DNA of 64,000 nucleotides from Shinella zoogloeoides (GTDB lineage: Bacteria > Pseudomonadota > Alphaproteobacteria > Rhizobiales > Rhizobiaceae), in the NCBI RefSeq assembly GCF_020883495.1, contig NZ_CP086612.1:1-64000 (forward strand), in the 5' to 3' direction. Both the position numbers and the translations under genes were made by a program. The notes below the pieces were generated by a model. The model ran no database searches, was not told where the DNA came from, and saw only the letters and a program-made list of their open reading frames with translations. Shown here piece after piece: positions 1 through 8,570 of the stretch; positions within the stretch are counted from its first letter, which is position 1, and the number at the start of each line of letters is the position of its first letter.

Positions 1-1218
1 GTGAGCAAAGCTGTTGCCATATCCCGAAATGATCGTCCCTCGGTAGATGTCACTATTGGTGATCACGCTGAACAGCTGAGCTCTCAGCTCCAGGCTATGA
101 GCGAAGCCCTGTTCCCTCCGACGTCGCACAAGAGTTTGCGCAAATTCACGTCGGGTGAAGCGGCGCGCCTAATGAAAATATCTGATTCGACCCTTCGAAA
201 GATGACTCTGGCGGGTGAAGGTCCTCAACCCGAACTCGCCAGCAACGGAAGGCGCTTCTACACACTCGGTCAGATTAACGAAATCCGGCATATGCTGGCA
301 GGCTCTGCCCGCGGACGCGAGAGTATCGAGTTTGTGCCCCATCGGCGCGGCTCGGAACACTTGCAGGTCATTGCGGTGACCAATTTTAAAGGCGGCTCCG
401 GCAAGACAACAACGTCAGCCCATCTTGCTCAGTATCTTGCATTGCAGGGCTACAGGGTACTTGCTGTAGACCTCGATCCGCAGGCCAGCCTATCGGCACT
501 CCTCGGCGTTCTCCCGGAGACGGATGTAGGTGCCAACGAGACACTGTACGCGGCAATCCGGTACGACGACTCTAGGCGGCCGCTCAAAGAGGTGATCCGC
601 TCAACGTACTTCGATGGCCTGCATCTCGTCCCGGGAAACCTCGAGCTTATGGAGTTCGAGCACACAACCCCAAAGGCCTTGACTGACCGTGGTTCGAGAG
701 ATGGGCTTTTCTTCACGCGTGTCGCCCAAGCATTTGACGAAGTCGCTGACGACTATGACGTCGTTGTCATCGACTGCCCTCCCCAGCTCGGTTTCCTGAC
801 ACTCAGTGGTCTGTGCGCCGCGACATCAATGGTCATTACGGTGCACCCGCAGATGCTCGATATCGCGTCCATGAGCCAGTTTCTGCTTATGACTCGCGAT
901 CTTCTCGGTGTCGTGAAGGAGGCCGGAGGGAATCTACAGTATGATTTCATCCGCTATCTGCTGACCCGGTTCGAACCCCAGGATGCCCCGCAGACGAAGG
1001 TCGCGGCGCTGCTGAGGAACATGTTCGATGATCACGTCCTGACTAATCCGATGGTGAAGTCTGCGGCGGTTTCCGACGCCGGCCTTACGAAACAGACGCT
1101 CTATGAAATCGGGCGAGAGAATTTGACTCGTTCGACATACGACCGGGCGATGGAAGCTTTGGACGCGGTGAACGCCGAAATCGAAGGATTGATCAAGGCT
1201 GCCTGGGGACGCTCATGA
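1..1218 (+). CDS. repA: RepA, ParA-type partition ATPase of a repABC replicon
   Basis: ParA/SopA-like ATPase that segregates the plasmid together with RepB and also represses the repABC operon in this family. The 405-residue product has an N-terminal helix-turn-helix-like segment (about residues 45-100) followed by a deviant Walker A motif KGGSGKTTT starting at residue 130, a VDLDPQAS motif near residue 157 and a VVIDCPPQLG Walker B-type motif. The length (about 400 aa) is typical of RepA of repABC plasmids. The start is GTG at base 1, so the window begins on the gene and its promoter and operator are not visible. It is followed by repD and repB in the same orientation. Identification is secure. 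Confidence 0.97.
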   Translation: MSKAVAISRNDRPSVDVTIGDHAEQLSSQLQAMSEALFPPTSHKSLRKFTSGEAARLMKISDSTLRKMTLAGEGPQPELASNGRRFYTLGQINEIRHMLAGSARGRESIEFVPHRRGSEHLQVIAVTNFKGGSGKTTTSAHLAQYLALQGYRVLAVDLDPQASLSALLGVLPETDVGANETLYAAIRYDDSRRPLKEVIRSTYFDGLHLVPGNLELMEFEHTTPKALTDRGSRDGLFFTRVAQAFDEVADDYDVVVIDCPPQLGFLTLSGLCAATSMVITVHPQMLDIASMSQFLLMTRDLLGVVKEAGGNLQYDFIRYLLTRFEPQDAPQTKVAALLRNMFDDHVLTNPMVKSAAVSDAGLTKQTLYEIGRENLTRSTYDRAMEALDAVNAEIEGLIKAAWGRS

Positions 1219-1451
1219 TTGGAGTATTGCAGGATCCCTACATACTGTTGGGAGCTCCCAACAGACTCCACCAGAGCCGATTTCTGTTTTCGTTGCAGGG
1301 GTCGTATCCAACAAATTTGACCCAAAAGGTTGGGGGAAGCCGCCGCCCAAGCTGCTTTAGCCGCAGCTTGTTGGGAGCTCCCAACAGGCCGCCTTCCGCC
1401 GGATGCGGTGCTTCGAAACTAGCTTGCGGAGATCAACGCCATGAGCCGTAA
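1215..1451 (+). CDS. repD: RepD-like small ORF carrying the parS sites
   Basis: A 78-codon ORF overlapping the last 4 bases of repA (ATGA junction) and the first 11 bases of repB. Its position, size and embedded pair of parS palindromes match repD described for the Agrobacterium Ti plasmid pTiR10. The LLGAPNR peptide appears twice simply because each parS palindrome is translated in the same frame. No domain is recognisable. It may be a translated spacer rather than a functional protein, but the exact overlaps with repA and repB argue that it is at least translated. Confidence 0.6.
   Translation: MIGVLQDPYILLGAPNRLHQSRFLFSLQGSYPTNLTQKVGGSRRPSCFSRSLLGAPNRPPSAGCGASKLACGDQRHEP
1247..1262. promoter_or_regulatory. 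parS: parS-like palindrome 1 (RepB binding site)
   Basis: GTTGGGAGCTCCCAAC is a perfect 16-bp palindrome matching the repABC parS consensus GTTNNNNGCNNNNAAC. The palindrome extends to 20 bp (1245-1264). It lies between repA and repB, as in pTiR10-type repABC cassettes, where RepB binding there serves partition and autorepression. Confidence 0.9.
1370..1385. promoter_or_regulatory. parS: parS-like palindrome 2 (RepB binding site)
   Basis: Second identical 16-bp copy of GTTGGGAGCTCCCAAC, 123 bp downstream of the first, again fitting GTTNNNNGCNNNNAAC. The palindrome extends by one pair on each side. Two sites in this interval suggest cooperative RepB loading. Confidence 0.9.
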
Positions 1452-2454
1452 GGACGCAATCGACTCATTGTTCCTCAAGAAGCCGGTTGTGAGCGAAAAA
1501 GCTGCAACGGACAAGTCAGCTGCCCGTGTGCGCACTGGCGCAATCTCCGCGATGGGCTCGTCACTGCAAGAGATGGCGGAGGGAGCGAAAACCGCAGCTC
1601 GACTTCAGGATCAGTTGGCTTCGGGCGAGGCGGTCGTTTCCTTGGATCCGTCGATGATTGAAGGATCGACGATTGCCGATCGATTGCCGACCGCTATTGA
1701 CCCAAAATTCGATCAGCTCAAGGCAAGCATCGCTGAAAACGGACAGCAAGTCCCGATCCTCGTTCGACCTCATCCGGAAAAGACTGGCCGGTATCAAATT
1801 GCATACGGACGTCGGCGGCTACGGGCTGCCATAGATCTGGGTCGAGAGGTGTCGGCGATCGTCCGAAGTCTGACCGATCGTGAGCTAGTGGTGGCTCAAG
1901 GACGAGAGAATCTTGATCGCGCCGACCTTTCATTCATTGAGAAAGCGCTCTTTGCGCTCCGGCTCGAGGATGCGGGTTTTGATCGCGCAACCATTACTGC
2001 TGCCCTATCGACCGACAAGTCTGACCTAAGCCGCTATATCGCCGTCGCGCGGAGCATTCCAGAGAAGCTTGCTATCCAGATTGGCCCAGCCGCGAAAGCG
2101 GGTAGATCGCGCTGGGCAGCGCTTGCTGAAAGCCTCGGGAAACCAAAGGTCATGGACGCTGTTGAGGCGATTCTGGGGTCTGAACGGTTCTTGGCCGCGG
2201 ATAGCGACGCTCGTTTCGCTCTCATCTTCGATGTTGCATCGAAGCGGCCGGCCAAGCCTTCCAGGAAAGTAAAAAACTGGAGCACGCCGAAGGGGAAAAA
2301 GGCGGCGCGCATCCAGCTAGAGACCGGGAAGACAGCATTAATTTTTGACGAGAAACTGGTGCCATCTTTCGGAGAGTATGTCGCGGACCAGTTGGATCGT
2401 TTGTATGTCCAATTTCTTGAAACGAATGAAGGAGAGAAAGCCGACCGAGGGTGA
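1441..2454 (+). CDS. repB: RepB, ParB-type partition protein
   Basis: ParB-family protein that binds the two parS sites just upstream and activates RepA ATPase for plasmid segregation. The 337-residue product has the ParB nuclease-like N-domain (LVRPHPEKTGRYQIAYGRRR, roughly residues 105-125), followed by a helix-turn-helix region (TITAALSTDKSDLSRYI, about residues 180-200) and a C-terminal dimerisation part. The ATG start is at the end of repD. Length and order (repA-repD-repB-repC) are canonical for repABC plasmids. Confidence 0.96.
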   Translation: MSRKDAIDSLFLKKPVVSEKAATDKSAARVRTGAISAMGSSLQEMAEGAKTAARLQDQLASGEAVVSLDPSMIEGSTIADRLPTAIDPKFDQLKASIAENGQQVPILVRPHPEKTGRYQIAYGRRRLRAAIDLGREVSAIVRSLTDRELVVAQGRENLDRADLSFIEKALFALRLEDAGFDRATITAALSTDKSDLSRYIAVARSIPEKLAIQIGPAAKAGRSRWAALAESLGKPKVMDAVEAILGSERFLAADSDARFALIFDVASKRPAKPSRKVKNWSTPKGKKAARIQLETGKTALIFDEKLVPSFGEYVADQLDRLYVQFLETNEGEKADRG

Positions 2455-2511
2455 GATTTGCATCAATTCCGAGCCGCGCTCGGTAGAGATGAAAAGCCAC
2501 GAACCGCAAAA

Positions 2512-2561
2512 GAAAAAGGCCACCGAAACAAATTCCGGAAGCCCTTCTCTGTAGTGTCGCA
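2512..2561 (-). ncRNA. Countertranscribed antisense RNA (incA/RepE type)
   Basis: In the repB-repC gap the minus strand shows a sigma70-type promoter (TTGACG at 2596-2591, 17-bp spacer, GATTCT at 2573-2568). Transcription should start near 2561. About 20 nt later comes a hairpin (stem arms 2543-2536 and 2525-2518, with a two-base internal mismatch) followed by a run of U (2517-2511). This predicts an RNA of about 50 nt, the size of the ctRNA that represses repC and sets incompatibility in repABC plasmids. The ends are inferred from the promoter and terminator. Confidence 0.8.
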
Positions 2562-2612
2562 ACTAAGAGAATCGCATTTCCGAGAATCACCGTCAAGAGT
2601 CTTCTGAGGCTC

Positions 2613-2640
2613 AACGCCCTTTCGGCGGGCAGATTTCTTT
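2613..2640 (+). promoter_or_regulatory. Plus-strand hairpin upstream of repC (S-element type)
   Basis: A GC-rich stem-loop (GCCC at 2616-2619 pairing with GGGC at 2627-2630) followed by a U-rich stretch lies just before the repC ribosome binding site (AAAGG at 2657-2661). In repABC plasmids an element here is exposed when ctRNA pairs with the leader. It then causes premature termination or hides the repC start. The role is inferred by analogy. Confidence 0.5.
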
Positions 2641-2663
2641 TGCCTAACAAAAGGTAAAAGGAA

Positions 2664-3983
2664 ATGCAGACGCATATCTCGACGACGCCCTTCGGGCGGC
2701 GGGCGATGACGCTCGGCCATATCGCAAGTCAAATGACTGCAAAGGCTGTCTCACCTGAAGCTGCCGCCCACAAGTGGCAGGTCTTTCAGCATATCCGCGA
2801 AGCACGGGAACTGATCGGTGCTACGGATCGGTCACTCTCGATTCTCAACGCATTGCTGTCGTTTCACCCGGAGACATCCTTGAGCGGCGACGCAGAACTT
2901 GTCGTCTGGCCGTCCAACGAGCAGCTCGCTGCGCGCGCAAATGGCATGCCGGCGACGACCCTCAGACGGCATATTGCGGTGCTCGTGGACTGCGGCCTCA
3001 TCATCCGCCGAGACAGCCCCAACGGCAAACGCTTCGCTCGCAAGGGCAGGGGAGGGGAAATCGAACAGGCCTACGGCTTCGACTTGTCACCAATCGTGGC
3101 GCGCGCAGACGAGTTTCGAGACCTGGTTGAAGCGCTACAGGCTGAGAAAAAGGCGTTTCGGGTTGCGAAGGAGCGTCTTACGTTGCTCCGGCGCGATATC
3201 GTCAAGATGATCGAAACCGGCATCGAGGAGAACGTTCCTGGGAACTGGGGCAGGATCACGCAGACCTACCAGGCGATCATTGCCAGGCTTCCACGTTCGG
3301 CTCCCCGCCAGCTTGTAGAGTGCATTGCCCAGGAACTTCACGAACTTTGCGTCGATATCCGTGACGTATTGGAATCATGTGCAAAAACAAAGATTCCGGA
3401 CGCCAATGAGTCCCATTTTGGCCGTCACATACAGAATTCAAAACCAGACTCTAATTTTGAATCTGAATACGGCTTAGGAAAAAGAAAAGAAGCGAGCGGC
3501 AGCGTCGCGGAAACCGACAACCTGCGGAGCTTGCCGAAACGGGAGCTACCATTGGGGATCGTGTTGGATGCCTGCCCGCAAATTCGGGAACTGGCGCAGG
3601 GAGGGGTAATCCGGCACTGGCGCGACTTACTGGCGACGGCGGAGCTCGCCCGGCCAATGCTGGGAATCAGCCCGAGCGCTTGGCGGGAAGCCCGCGAAGC
3701 CATGGGCGAGCAGCATGCGGCGATTACGCTTGCCGCGATCTACCAAAAGGCCAGCCAGATTAACAACGCCGGCGGTTATCTGCGCAGCCTGACGGATCGA
3801 GCCAAGGAGGGGCAGTTCTCGACGTGGCCGATGGTCATGGCATTGCTCCGAGCAAAGCTCGACGCGCAGAGGTCCGTTGAATTCCAGGATGGTGCTCAAT
3901 CGGATGGTGGGGCTGAAGCTGGAGATCGCCTGCAGGTCTCGGATTCGCTGCTGAAGAGCCTGCAGCGGCCGAAATCGCGATGA
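2664..3983 (+). CDS. repC: RepC replication initiator
   Basis: Replication initiator of repABC plasmids; in this family the origin lies inside repC itself. The 439-residue product begins with the RepC N-terminal winged-helix region (ATDRSLSILNALLSFHP, VVWPSNEQLAARA, TLRRHIAVLVDCGLIIRRDS), followed by a charged middle section and the conserved C-terminal part (WPMVMALLRAKL). The size is about 400-440 aa in the family. It starts at ATG after a purine-rich RBS and is controlled by the antisense RNA upstream. The AT-rich stretch around 3425-3500 inside the gene is the sort of place where the origin has been mapped in relatives, but I have not demonstrated it here. Confidence 0.96.
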   Translation: MQTHISTTPFGRRAMTLGHIASQMTAKAVSPEAAAHKWQVFQHIREARELIGATDRSLSILNALLSFHPETSLSGDAELVVWPSNEQLAARANGMPATTLRRHIAVLVDCGLIIRRDSPNGKRFARKGRGGEIEQAYGFDLSPIVARADEFRDLVEALQAEKKAFRVAKERLTLLRRDIVKMIETGIEENVPGNWGRITQTYQAIIARLPRSAPRQLVECIAQELHELCVDIRDVLESCAKTKIPDANESHFGRHIQNSKPDSNFESEYGLGKRKEASGSVAETDNLRSLPKRELPLGIVLDACPQIRELAQGGVIRHWRDLLATAELARPMLGISPSAWREAREAMGEQHAAITLAAIYQKASQINNAGGYLRSLTDRAKEGQFSTWPMVMALLRAKLDAQRSVEFQDGAQSDGGAEAGDRLQVSDSLLKSLQRPKSR

Positions 3984-3994
3984 CTGTCGCGATG

Positions 3995-4715
3995 CTATCC
4001 GGCGAGAGGAGCGGCTGTGTCGCTGGCACTGGCGATCAATCCCGATCGGCGGGCACGGTCGATGAGGTTCCTCACAGAAGAGGGCGACCATTTGGACCCA
4101 CCGCGTGGAGTGCGCTCGTGCAGCCGTTCGAGTTGGGTCGCGATTTCGCGAAGCGTCAGGTTCGGGTTCGACGAATGGATACCGGCGACCAGCGTCATCA
4201 ACCGATCCTCGGGCAGCCGGGGAGGGGATTTGCGAAGCAATGCCGCATCGGCCATCCGCTCCGCGACCATCCATTTCACGGCGCGGCGAAGACGCTCCGG
4301 CGTCCAGTCGAGGTCGCGTTGGTTCAATACGCGGGCGATGTCGTCCCAGGTGTGATCCTGGCCGCATGCGCCGAACGGTCGGAAGCCATTGATTGGCCGT
4401 TGCCTGTACGCGTTCTCCGTAAGCTGCTCTTTGTGCCGCGGTCATCTTAGCCAGCGCCTCGGGACGCCGTTCCCGGATGCCGGGATTACCGGGCAGCTTT
4501 CCCTTGGATTTGGCCGCCTTGATACCTGCCTTCGTTCGTTCAGAGATCAGCGCGCGTTCGAGCTGCGCCACGGCGCCGAGCACCTGGAGCGAAAACATTC
4601 CCTGCGGCGTCGACGTGTCGATTGGATCGCGGAGCGACCGAAAATGCGCGTTCTTGGCAGTCAGATCCTCGATGACCTCGAGCAGATGGCTAACCGATCG
4701 GTTGTCGGCGTTTCT
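3995..4715 (-). pseudogene. Decayed serine recombinase (resolvase/invertase family)
   Basis: Read leftward from about 4715, the frame encodes the C-terminal part of a serine-recombinase catalytic domain (SVSHLLEVIEDLTAK, FRSLRDPIDTSTPQGMF, AQLERALISERTKAG). A frameshift near 4363 then switches to the frame that ends at 3995 with a helix-turn-helix-like C-terminal part (NQRDLDWTPERLRRAVKWMV). The first part of the domain, including the catalytic serine, is missing upstream, so the gene is 5'-truncated as well as frameshifted. It is a mobile-element scar between repC and the toxin-antitoxin pair. Confidence 0.8.
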
Positions 4716-4758
4716 GGAGGAAGTGCTACCTATTGCCTTGAGGGGGGGTGTGGATTAT

Positions 4759-4790
4759 ATATCCCAAAGTATCTATATCATTCGGGATAT
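4759..4790. promoter_or_regulatory. Inverted repeat before the toxin-antitoxin operon
   Basis: ATATCCC (4759-4765) and GGGATAT (4784-4790) form a perfect 7-bp inverted repeat with an 18-bp spacer, in an AT-rich stretch ending 3 bases before the toxin start. The antitoxin is an HTH protein, and HigA-type antitoxins bind palindromes at their promoter. The operator role is inference. Confidence 0.55.
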
Positions 4791-4793
4791 GAA

Positions 4794-5159
4794 ATGACGG
4801 AATGGAAGGTCGAGTTTCATGACCGCTTCAAAAGCGAGATCACAGACCTTCCAGCCGATGTTCGGGTCGAGTTGCTCGCGCATTTGGTGCTGCTTCGCGA
4901 GAAAGGCTTTCGACTGGGACGACCTGAAGTCGACACCCTCGAAGGCTCCAGACATGCGAACATGAAAGAGCTGCGCGTCAAGGTGTTGAAGGTGCAATGG
5001 CGGTTCGCCTTTGCCTTCGATCCGGAGCGAAAGGCTGTGGTTCTCTGTGGTGGTGCGAAGAGCGGTATGAGCCAGAAGCTCTTCTACAAACGGCTGATCG
5101 ATCTGGCGGACAAACGGTACGACGAGCATTTGAGCGAGTTGGAGAAGAAACATGGATGA
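4794..5159 (+). CDS. HigB/RelE-superfamily toxin (Gp49-like)
   Basis: A 121-residue product with the RelE/HigB-type layout: EFHDRFKSEITDLP at the N-terminus, a conserved LREKGF-LGRPEVDTLEG segment (residues 45-60), then KELRVKV and WRFAFAFDPERKAVVLCGG strands and a C-terminal helix. Such proteins are ribosome-dependent or general mRNA interferases held in check by a cognate antitoxin. The start chosen is ATG 4794, which gives the normal family length. Longer in-frame extensions run into the recombinase remnant. It overlaps the downstream antitoxin by 8 bp, a toxin-first order characteristic of higBA. Confidence 0.85.
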   Translation: MTEWKVEFHDRFKSEITDLPADVRVELLAHLVLLREKGFRLGRPEVDTLEGSRHANMKELRVKVLKVQWRFAFAFDPERKAVVLCGGAKSGMSQKLFYKRLIDLADKRYDEHLSELEKKHG

Positions 5160-5478
5160 TCTCGACAAGCTGATACAGACGCTTCCTGAGGACGAACAGC
5201 GCGCCATTGCAAAGCGTGCCGACGAGCTTGTCACGGCGCACAATTTGCGTGAATTGCGGGCACTCGCTGGACGGACGCAGGAAGACGTGTCCGCCGCGAC
5301 CGGTTTCAAGCAGACCAACGTCTCGAGACTGGAGAAGCGCGCCGACATGAAGCTGTCGACGCTTCGCGACTATGTCGAATCCCTCGGCGGCACGTTGAAG
5401 ATCGTCGCGGATGTGGCGGGCAAGAAAGTCGATCTTTCCAGCATCGCAGAGCGCTCCCGACACGGTTCAAAGATCTGA
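5152..5478 (+). CDS. HigA-type XRE antitoxin
   Basis: A 108-residue protein with a Cro/C1-type helix-turn-helix (LRALAGRTQEDVSAATGFKQTNVSRLEKRADMKLS, split here only by the ordinary HTH turn, about residues 38-72) and a short C-terminal tail (LGGTLKIVADV). It is translated from an ATG inside the toxin gene, so the two are coupled. It should neutralise the upstream HigB-like toxin and autorepress through the inverted repeat before the operon. Next to repABC, its likely effect is plasmid stabilisation by post-segregational killing. Confidence 0.88.
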   Translation: MDDLDKLIQTLPEDEQRAIAKRADELVTAHNLRELRALAGRTQEDVSAATGFKQTNVSRLEKRADMKLSTLRDYVESLGGTLKIVADVAGKKVDLSSIAERSRHGSKI

Positions 5479-5505
5479 GCGGACCGCCGGTAGGGGAGGG
5501 GTGTT

Positions 5506-6618
5506 TTAGAGCCCGGCCGCTTTAGTGAGATTCACCCTGAAACGGTCGCGCCGGCGTTGATATTTTCGGGTCATTTCGGCGCTGGCGTGGCCGAGCTGCT
5601 TCTGGACATAGCGCTCGTCGACCTCGGCCGACGAGGCGAGGCCGGCGCGCAGTGAGTGGCCAGAAAACTTCAGCCCCCGTTCGATCTCCGAAAGATCGCC
5701 GCGCACGCCGGCCGCCAGTGCCGTCTTCTTGACGAGGCGCGCCACCTCCTGGTCGTTGAGACGGTCCGGTCCGACATCCTTACCTTGGCCGCGGACGCGG
5801 CGAAAAACGGGACCCTTTGCGATCCGAGCGAACCTGATCCAGGTCTCGATGGCGATGACGGGGCAGGTGGCGTCGGACGAACCGCGGCCGACCTCCACCT
5901 CACGCCAGCCGGTCTTGCCGCGCAGCGTCAGCAGCAAACCCTTGTCGAGAATCTCGATCCAGCCGCGTCCGTCTTCCGTCTGGTCGCGGCCGAGATCGAG
6001 GCCGGTAATCTCCGAGCGGCGCAGACCACCGGCAAAACCGATCAGCAGCATGGCCCGATCGCGTAGGCCGCGCAGGGTTCCCCTGTCGATGGTCTCCAGC
6101 ATGGCGATCAGATCTTCCGGCAGGAGCGCTTCCTTCTGCCGAGGCGGGGCGGCGTGCTTGTTGCGGATGCCGGCCATCACCGTAGCGATGGCGCGGTCTT
6201 TTCGATCGAGCCGCATGCCACGCTGGGCGCAGTTCCAGCCGATCGCCGCAAGGCGACGTTCGATGGTCGAGACGGTATTGGGCTTCATGCCGCGCTCCGC
6301 CGTACCGGACGCGCACGCGGTGATATAGAGACCAACGACCTGCGGATCCGGGGGGAGGGGAGAAAGGTTTGAGCGCCGGCACCAGGCGGAAAAGTGCTTC
6401 CAGTCGGCGGCGTAGGCCTTGCGGGTGTTGGCGGAGCTGGCAGCCTCGACGTAACCGCGGGCGCGATCGGTGAGGTCCTGCAGGTGGGCCGGCAGGGGAG
6501 GGGACGCTGGCGAGGCGACGACGGCCGTGGAATTGCCAGCGGCCGTCGGCGTGCTGGGTGGCGGCGCGGACGCTTCCCGGGAATGATTTTCGCTGTTTTC
6601 GTCTGTGACTCGGGTCAT
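5506..6618 (-). CDS. Tyrosine recombinase / site-specific integrase
   Basis: Tyrosine recombinase of 370 residues. A Pro/Ala/Ser-rich N-terminus (1-45) precedes an SAM-like core-binding domain (about 48-150) and the catalytic domain. The catalytic set is visible: Arg in GGLRRSE (R200/R201), HSLR (H321, R324), LGHAS (H344) and the nucleophile in MTRKYQRR (Y353). It lies divergently from the DUF1403 and ScpB genes, with 124 bp between them that holds two inverted repeats. Possible roles are plasmid dimer resolution, replicon integration, or movement of this module. Nothing in the sequence settles which. Confidence 0.92.
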   Translation of the reverse strand: MTRVTDENSENHSREASAPPPSTPTAAGNSTAVVASPASPPLPAHLQDLTDRARGYVEAASSANTRKAYAADWKHFSAWCRRSNLSPLPPDPQVVGLYITACASGTAERGMKPNTVSTIERRLAAIGWNCAQRGMRLDRKDRAIATVMAGIRNKHAAPPRQKEALLPEDLIAMLETIDRGTLRGLRDRAMLLIGFAGGLRRSEITGLDLGRDQTEDGRGWIEILDKGLLLTLRGKTGWREVEVGRGSSDATCPVIAIETWIRFARIAKGPVFRRVRGQGKDVGPDRLNDQEVARLVKKTALAAGVRGDLSEIERGLKFSGHSLRAGLASSAEVDERYVQKQLGHASAEMTRKYQRRRDRFRVNLTKAAGL

Positions 6619-6641
6619 TTCTCTATAATGAACAAAACAAA

Positions 6642-6721
6642 CGATAAGGCAATCTTATCGGTCGTTATCGAGGTTCGACAAGCTGTGCGGTTTTATGGGT
6701 GATTTGTGGTATTAACCGCAC
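6642..6721. promoter_or_regulatory. Two inverted repeats between integrase and DUF1403 genes
   Basis: CGATAAG-GCAAT-CTTATCG (6642-6660) is a perfect 7-bp inverted repeat with a 5-bp spacer, a geometry close to a tyrosine-recombinase core site (two arms and a short crossover). A second repeat, GTGCGGTT (6685-6692) with AACCGCAC (6714-6721), flanks the start of the rightward gene. They could be recombinase binding sites or operators for the divergent promoters. Confidence 0.45.
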
Positions 6722-6742
6722 GATTGCTGTAGTCTTCCCGGC

Positions 6743-7696
6743 ATGGATTCGTGCGCCATCTCCGTTCCGGTACCCGCATCGCCCTTGCCGCACATTCCCG
6801 GCTGGGCGCTGCCGCGCGGCCGCGAGCCGGAAAACCTCGACGCCGCCTTTTCCGCCGGCATCGCCTTGAAATCGCTGGACGATCTTGTCCGCGCCGCACC
6901 GATTTGGGCCGGTTGCTGGCGCGCGCGACAGGCGCTGAAATGCGCCGCGGTTGCCGTCCGGCTGATGAGCCGCAACGTGGACGAACACGCGTTGCGTGAT
7001 GCGCTTTTGCTCACTGCCGCCGGCGATGATCCGGGGCCGGCCGGCAAGGCGTTTTTGGCCTACAAAAGGCTCGCGACCCGCAAACCGGGGTTTTCCTCGA
7101 AAACCGTCGCCGAACTGGCGGATCTGCTCGGACTGGCCTGGGACGACGCCCTTGCCACCGCGGTGGATCACGCCGACGGCGCGTTGCAGTCGGGCCGGGC
7201 GGCGCCCTTCGTCGCGGCGGAGCTCGTTTCGGCGATCTATAGCAACCGCCCGGACGCCGAGCCGCTGGCGTGGGCGCTCGCCGATATGCTGATCGCCGCG
7301 ACGCTGAAATGGGACCGGCCCGTGCCGCTGCTGATGACCGAGCGTTACGGGCCGGCCTTCAAAACCCTCGGTGGCAGGGGGCGTGTCCGTCCCGGTGAGC
7401 CCGGATTTCCGCGCGCCGTCTGTCTGGCTCTGGTCGAAGGAACGGGGGCCGCCTTGCGTTCGGCGAGTGAGATTGCTCGTCGCGCGGACACGCTTTTGAC
7501 GGTGGCGCCGAAGGTGCGGACCAAGGGCGCTGGCGCGGTCATCCAACGGTTGCTCGAGGAGGACGCCGTACCGGCGTCGGCGCCCGGCGGCAACCTGTCC
7601 CGCTGGGCCAGCACCCGGCTATTCGAGCGGCTGGAGGGTTTTGGCGCCGTGCGCGAGGTCTCCGGCCGGTCCTCATTCCGGATTTACGGGTTGTGA
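6743..7696 (+). CDS. DUF1403 family protein
   Basis: A 317-residue protein matching the DUF1403 family as I remember it ([20 protein letters not shown] near residue 20, then [18 protein letters not shown], and a central [23 protein letters not shown] segment). The family has no established function. The protein is helical and Ala-rich, with no membrane segment or signal peptide. Its C-terminus reads like a small winged-helix-type tail ([18 protein letters not shown]). It overlaps the ScpB gene start, so the two are translationally coupled. Confidence 0.85.
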   Translation: MDSCAISVPVPASPLPHIPGWALPRGREPENLDAAFSAGIALKSLDDLVRAAPIWAGCWRARQALKCAAVAVRLMSRNVDEHALRDALLLTAAGDDPGPAGKAFLAYKRLATRKPGFSSKTVAELADLLGLAWDDALATAVDHADGALQSGRAAPFVAAELVSAIYSNRPDAEPLAWALADMLIAATLKWDRPVPLLMTERYGPAFKTLGGRGRVRPGEPGFPRAVCLALVEGTGAALRSASEIARRADTLLTVAPKVRTKGAGAVIQRLLEEDAVPASAPGGNLSRWASTRLFERLEGFGAVREVSGRSSFRIYGL

Positions 7697-8385
7697 CGAT
7701 GGCCGGGACGAGCGCAACCAAGAGACATCGTGGAATCAAATCGGGATCGGAGGATGAAATCCTCTACGACTGCGAGCTCGAGGACCTGCCGCCGGAGCTG
7801 CGCTGGCGGGAATGGATGCTGCGGGTCGAGGCGGTGATTTTTGCCTCGGCTGAGCCGGTCACGCGGGAGACGCTGGCGCGGGTGGTCGGAAAAGATTGCA
7901 GCATCGACCTTCTGATCGACGATCTCCGGGAGGAACTGCGCGACCGGCCTTACGAGCTAGTCTCGGTTGCCGGCGGCTGGCAGCACCGAACGCGTTCGCG
8001 TTACGCGGGCGCGATACAGGCCTCAATCGCTCCGACGCGCGGCGCGGCAACAATGTTGTCGGAGTTCGAGGCGATGGTGCTGATGGCGGTGGGATATTTC
8101 CAGCCGGTCACCCGCGGCGAGCTGTCGAAGATCTTTGGCAAAGAGGTCAGTCGCGACACCATCGCGGCGCTGCGCAGTGCCGCTTTCATTGCCTCCGGGC
8201 CACGCAGCCCGACACCCGGAGCACCGTATACCTACGTGACGACCCAGCACTTTCTCTCGGCCTTTGGCATGCAGTCGTTGCGAGACTTGCCGGACATCGA
8301 AGCGCTGGAAGATGCCGGACTACTCAGCCGACGCGCGGTTCAAGCAGAAGCCCTGCTCGCCGAACCAGAGATCAGTGAGGAGTAA
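7693..8385 (+). CDS. Plasmid-borne ScpB-like protein (segregation and condensation)
   Basis: A 230-residue protein resembling ScpB, the winged-helix subunit of SMC-ScpA-ScpB condensin. It shows [23 protein letters not shown] (residues 40-60), a second wing region ([19 protein letters not shown]) and [22 protein letters not shown]. No smc or scpA lies nearby, so it must act with a chromosomal complex or on its own. The start could be GTG 7693 (overlapping the DUF1403 stop) or ATG 7699. It follows the integrase/DUF1403 pair as a module and may assist segregation or recombination of the replicon. Confidence 0.82.
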   Translation: MTMAGTSATKRHRGIKSGSEDEILYDCELEDLPPELRWREWMLRVEAVIFASAEPVTRETLARVVGKDCSIDLLIDDLREELRDRPYELVSVAGGWQHRTRSRYAGAIQASIAPTRGAATMLSEFEAMVLMAVGYFQPVTRGELSKIFGKEVSRDTIAALRSAAFIASGPRSPTPGAPYTYVTTQHFLSAFGMQSLRDLPDIEALEDAGLLSRRAVQAEALLAEPEISEE

Positions 8386-8570
8386 GGTTAGCGTCACAGG
8401 GCGATTATCCATAGCTTGCGGCCACAGTCTCCACTGTGCACGAAGTCTGAGTTGGTAAACAATTTCGCGTTGTAATTCTTGCTGTTTCCAATATGGTTCC
8501 GTACGAAGGACATGTCAGGGGCGCAACTTGGGGGGGAACTAAATGCACGCCATGCTGGGCACGAGCGACA
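8386..8570 (+). other. Intergenic gap before the ABC-3C remnant
   Basis: No convincing gene is visible. The reading frame of the downstream protein stays open upstream to 8493, but the extra residues (many Trp, Cys and Gly) do not look like the family. The gap should hold the promoter of the disrupted locus; I see no clear -35/-10 pair. Confidence 0.4.
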
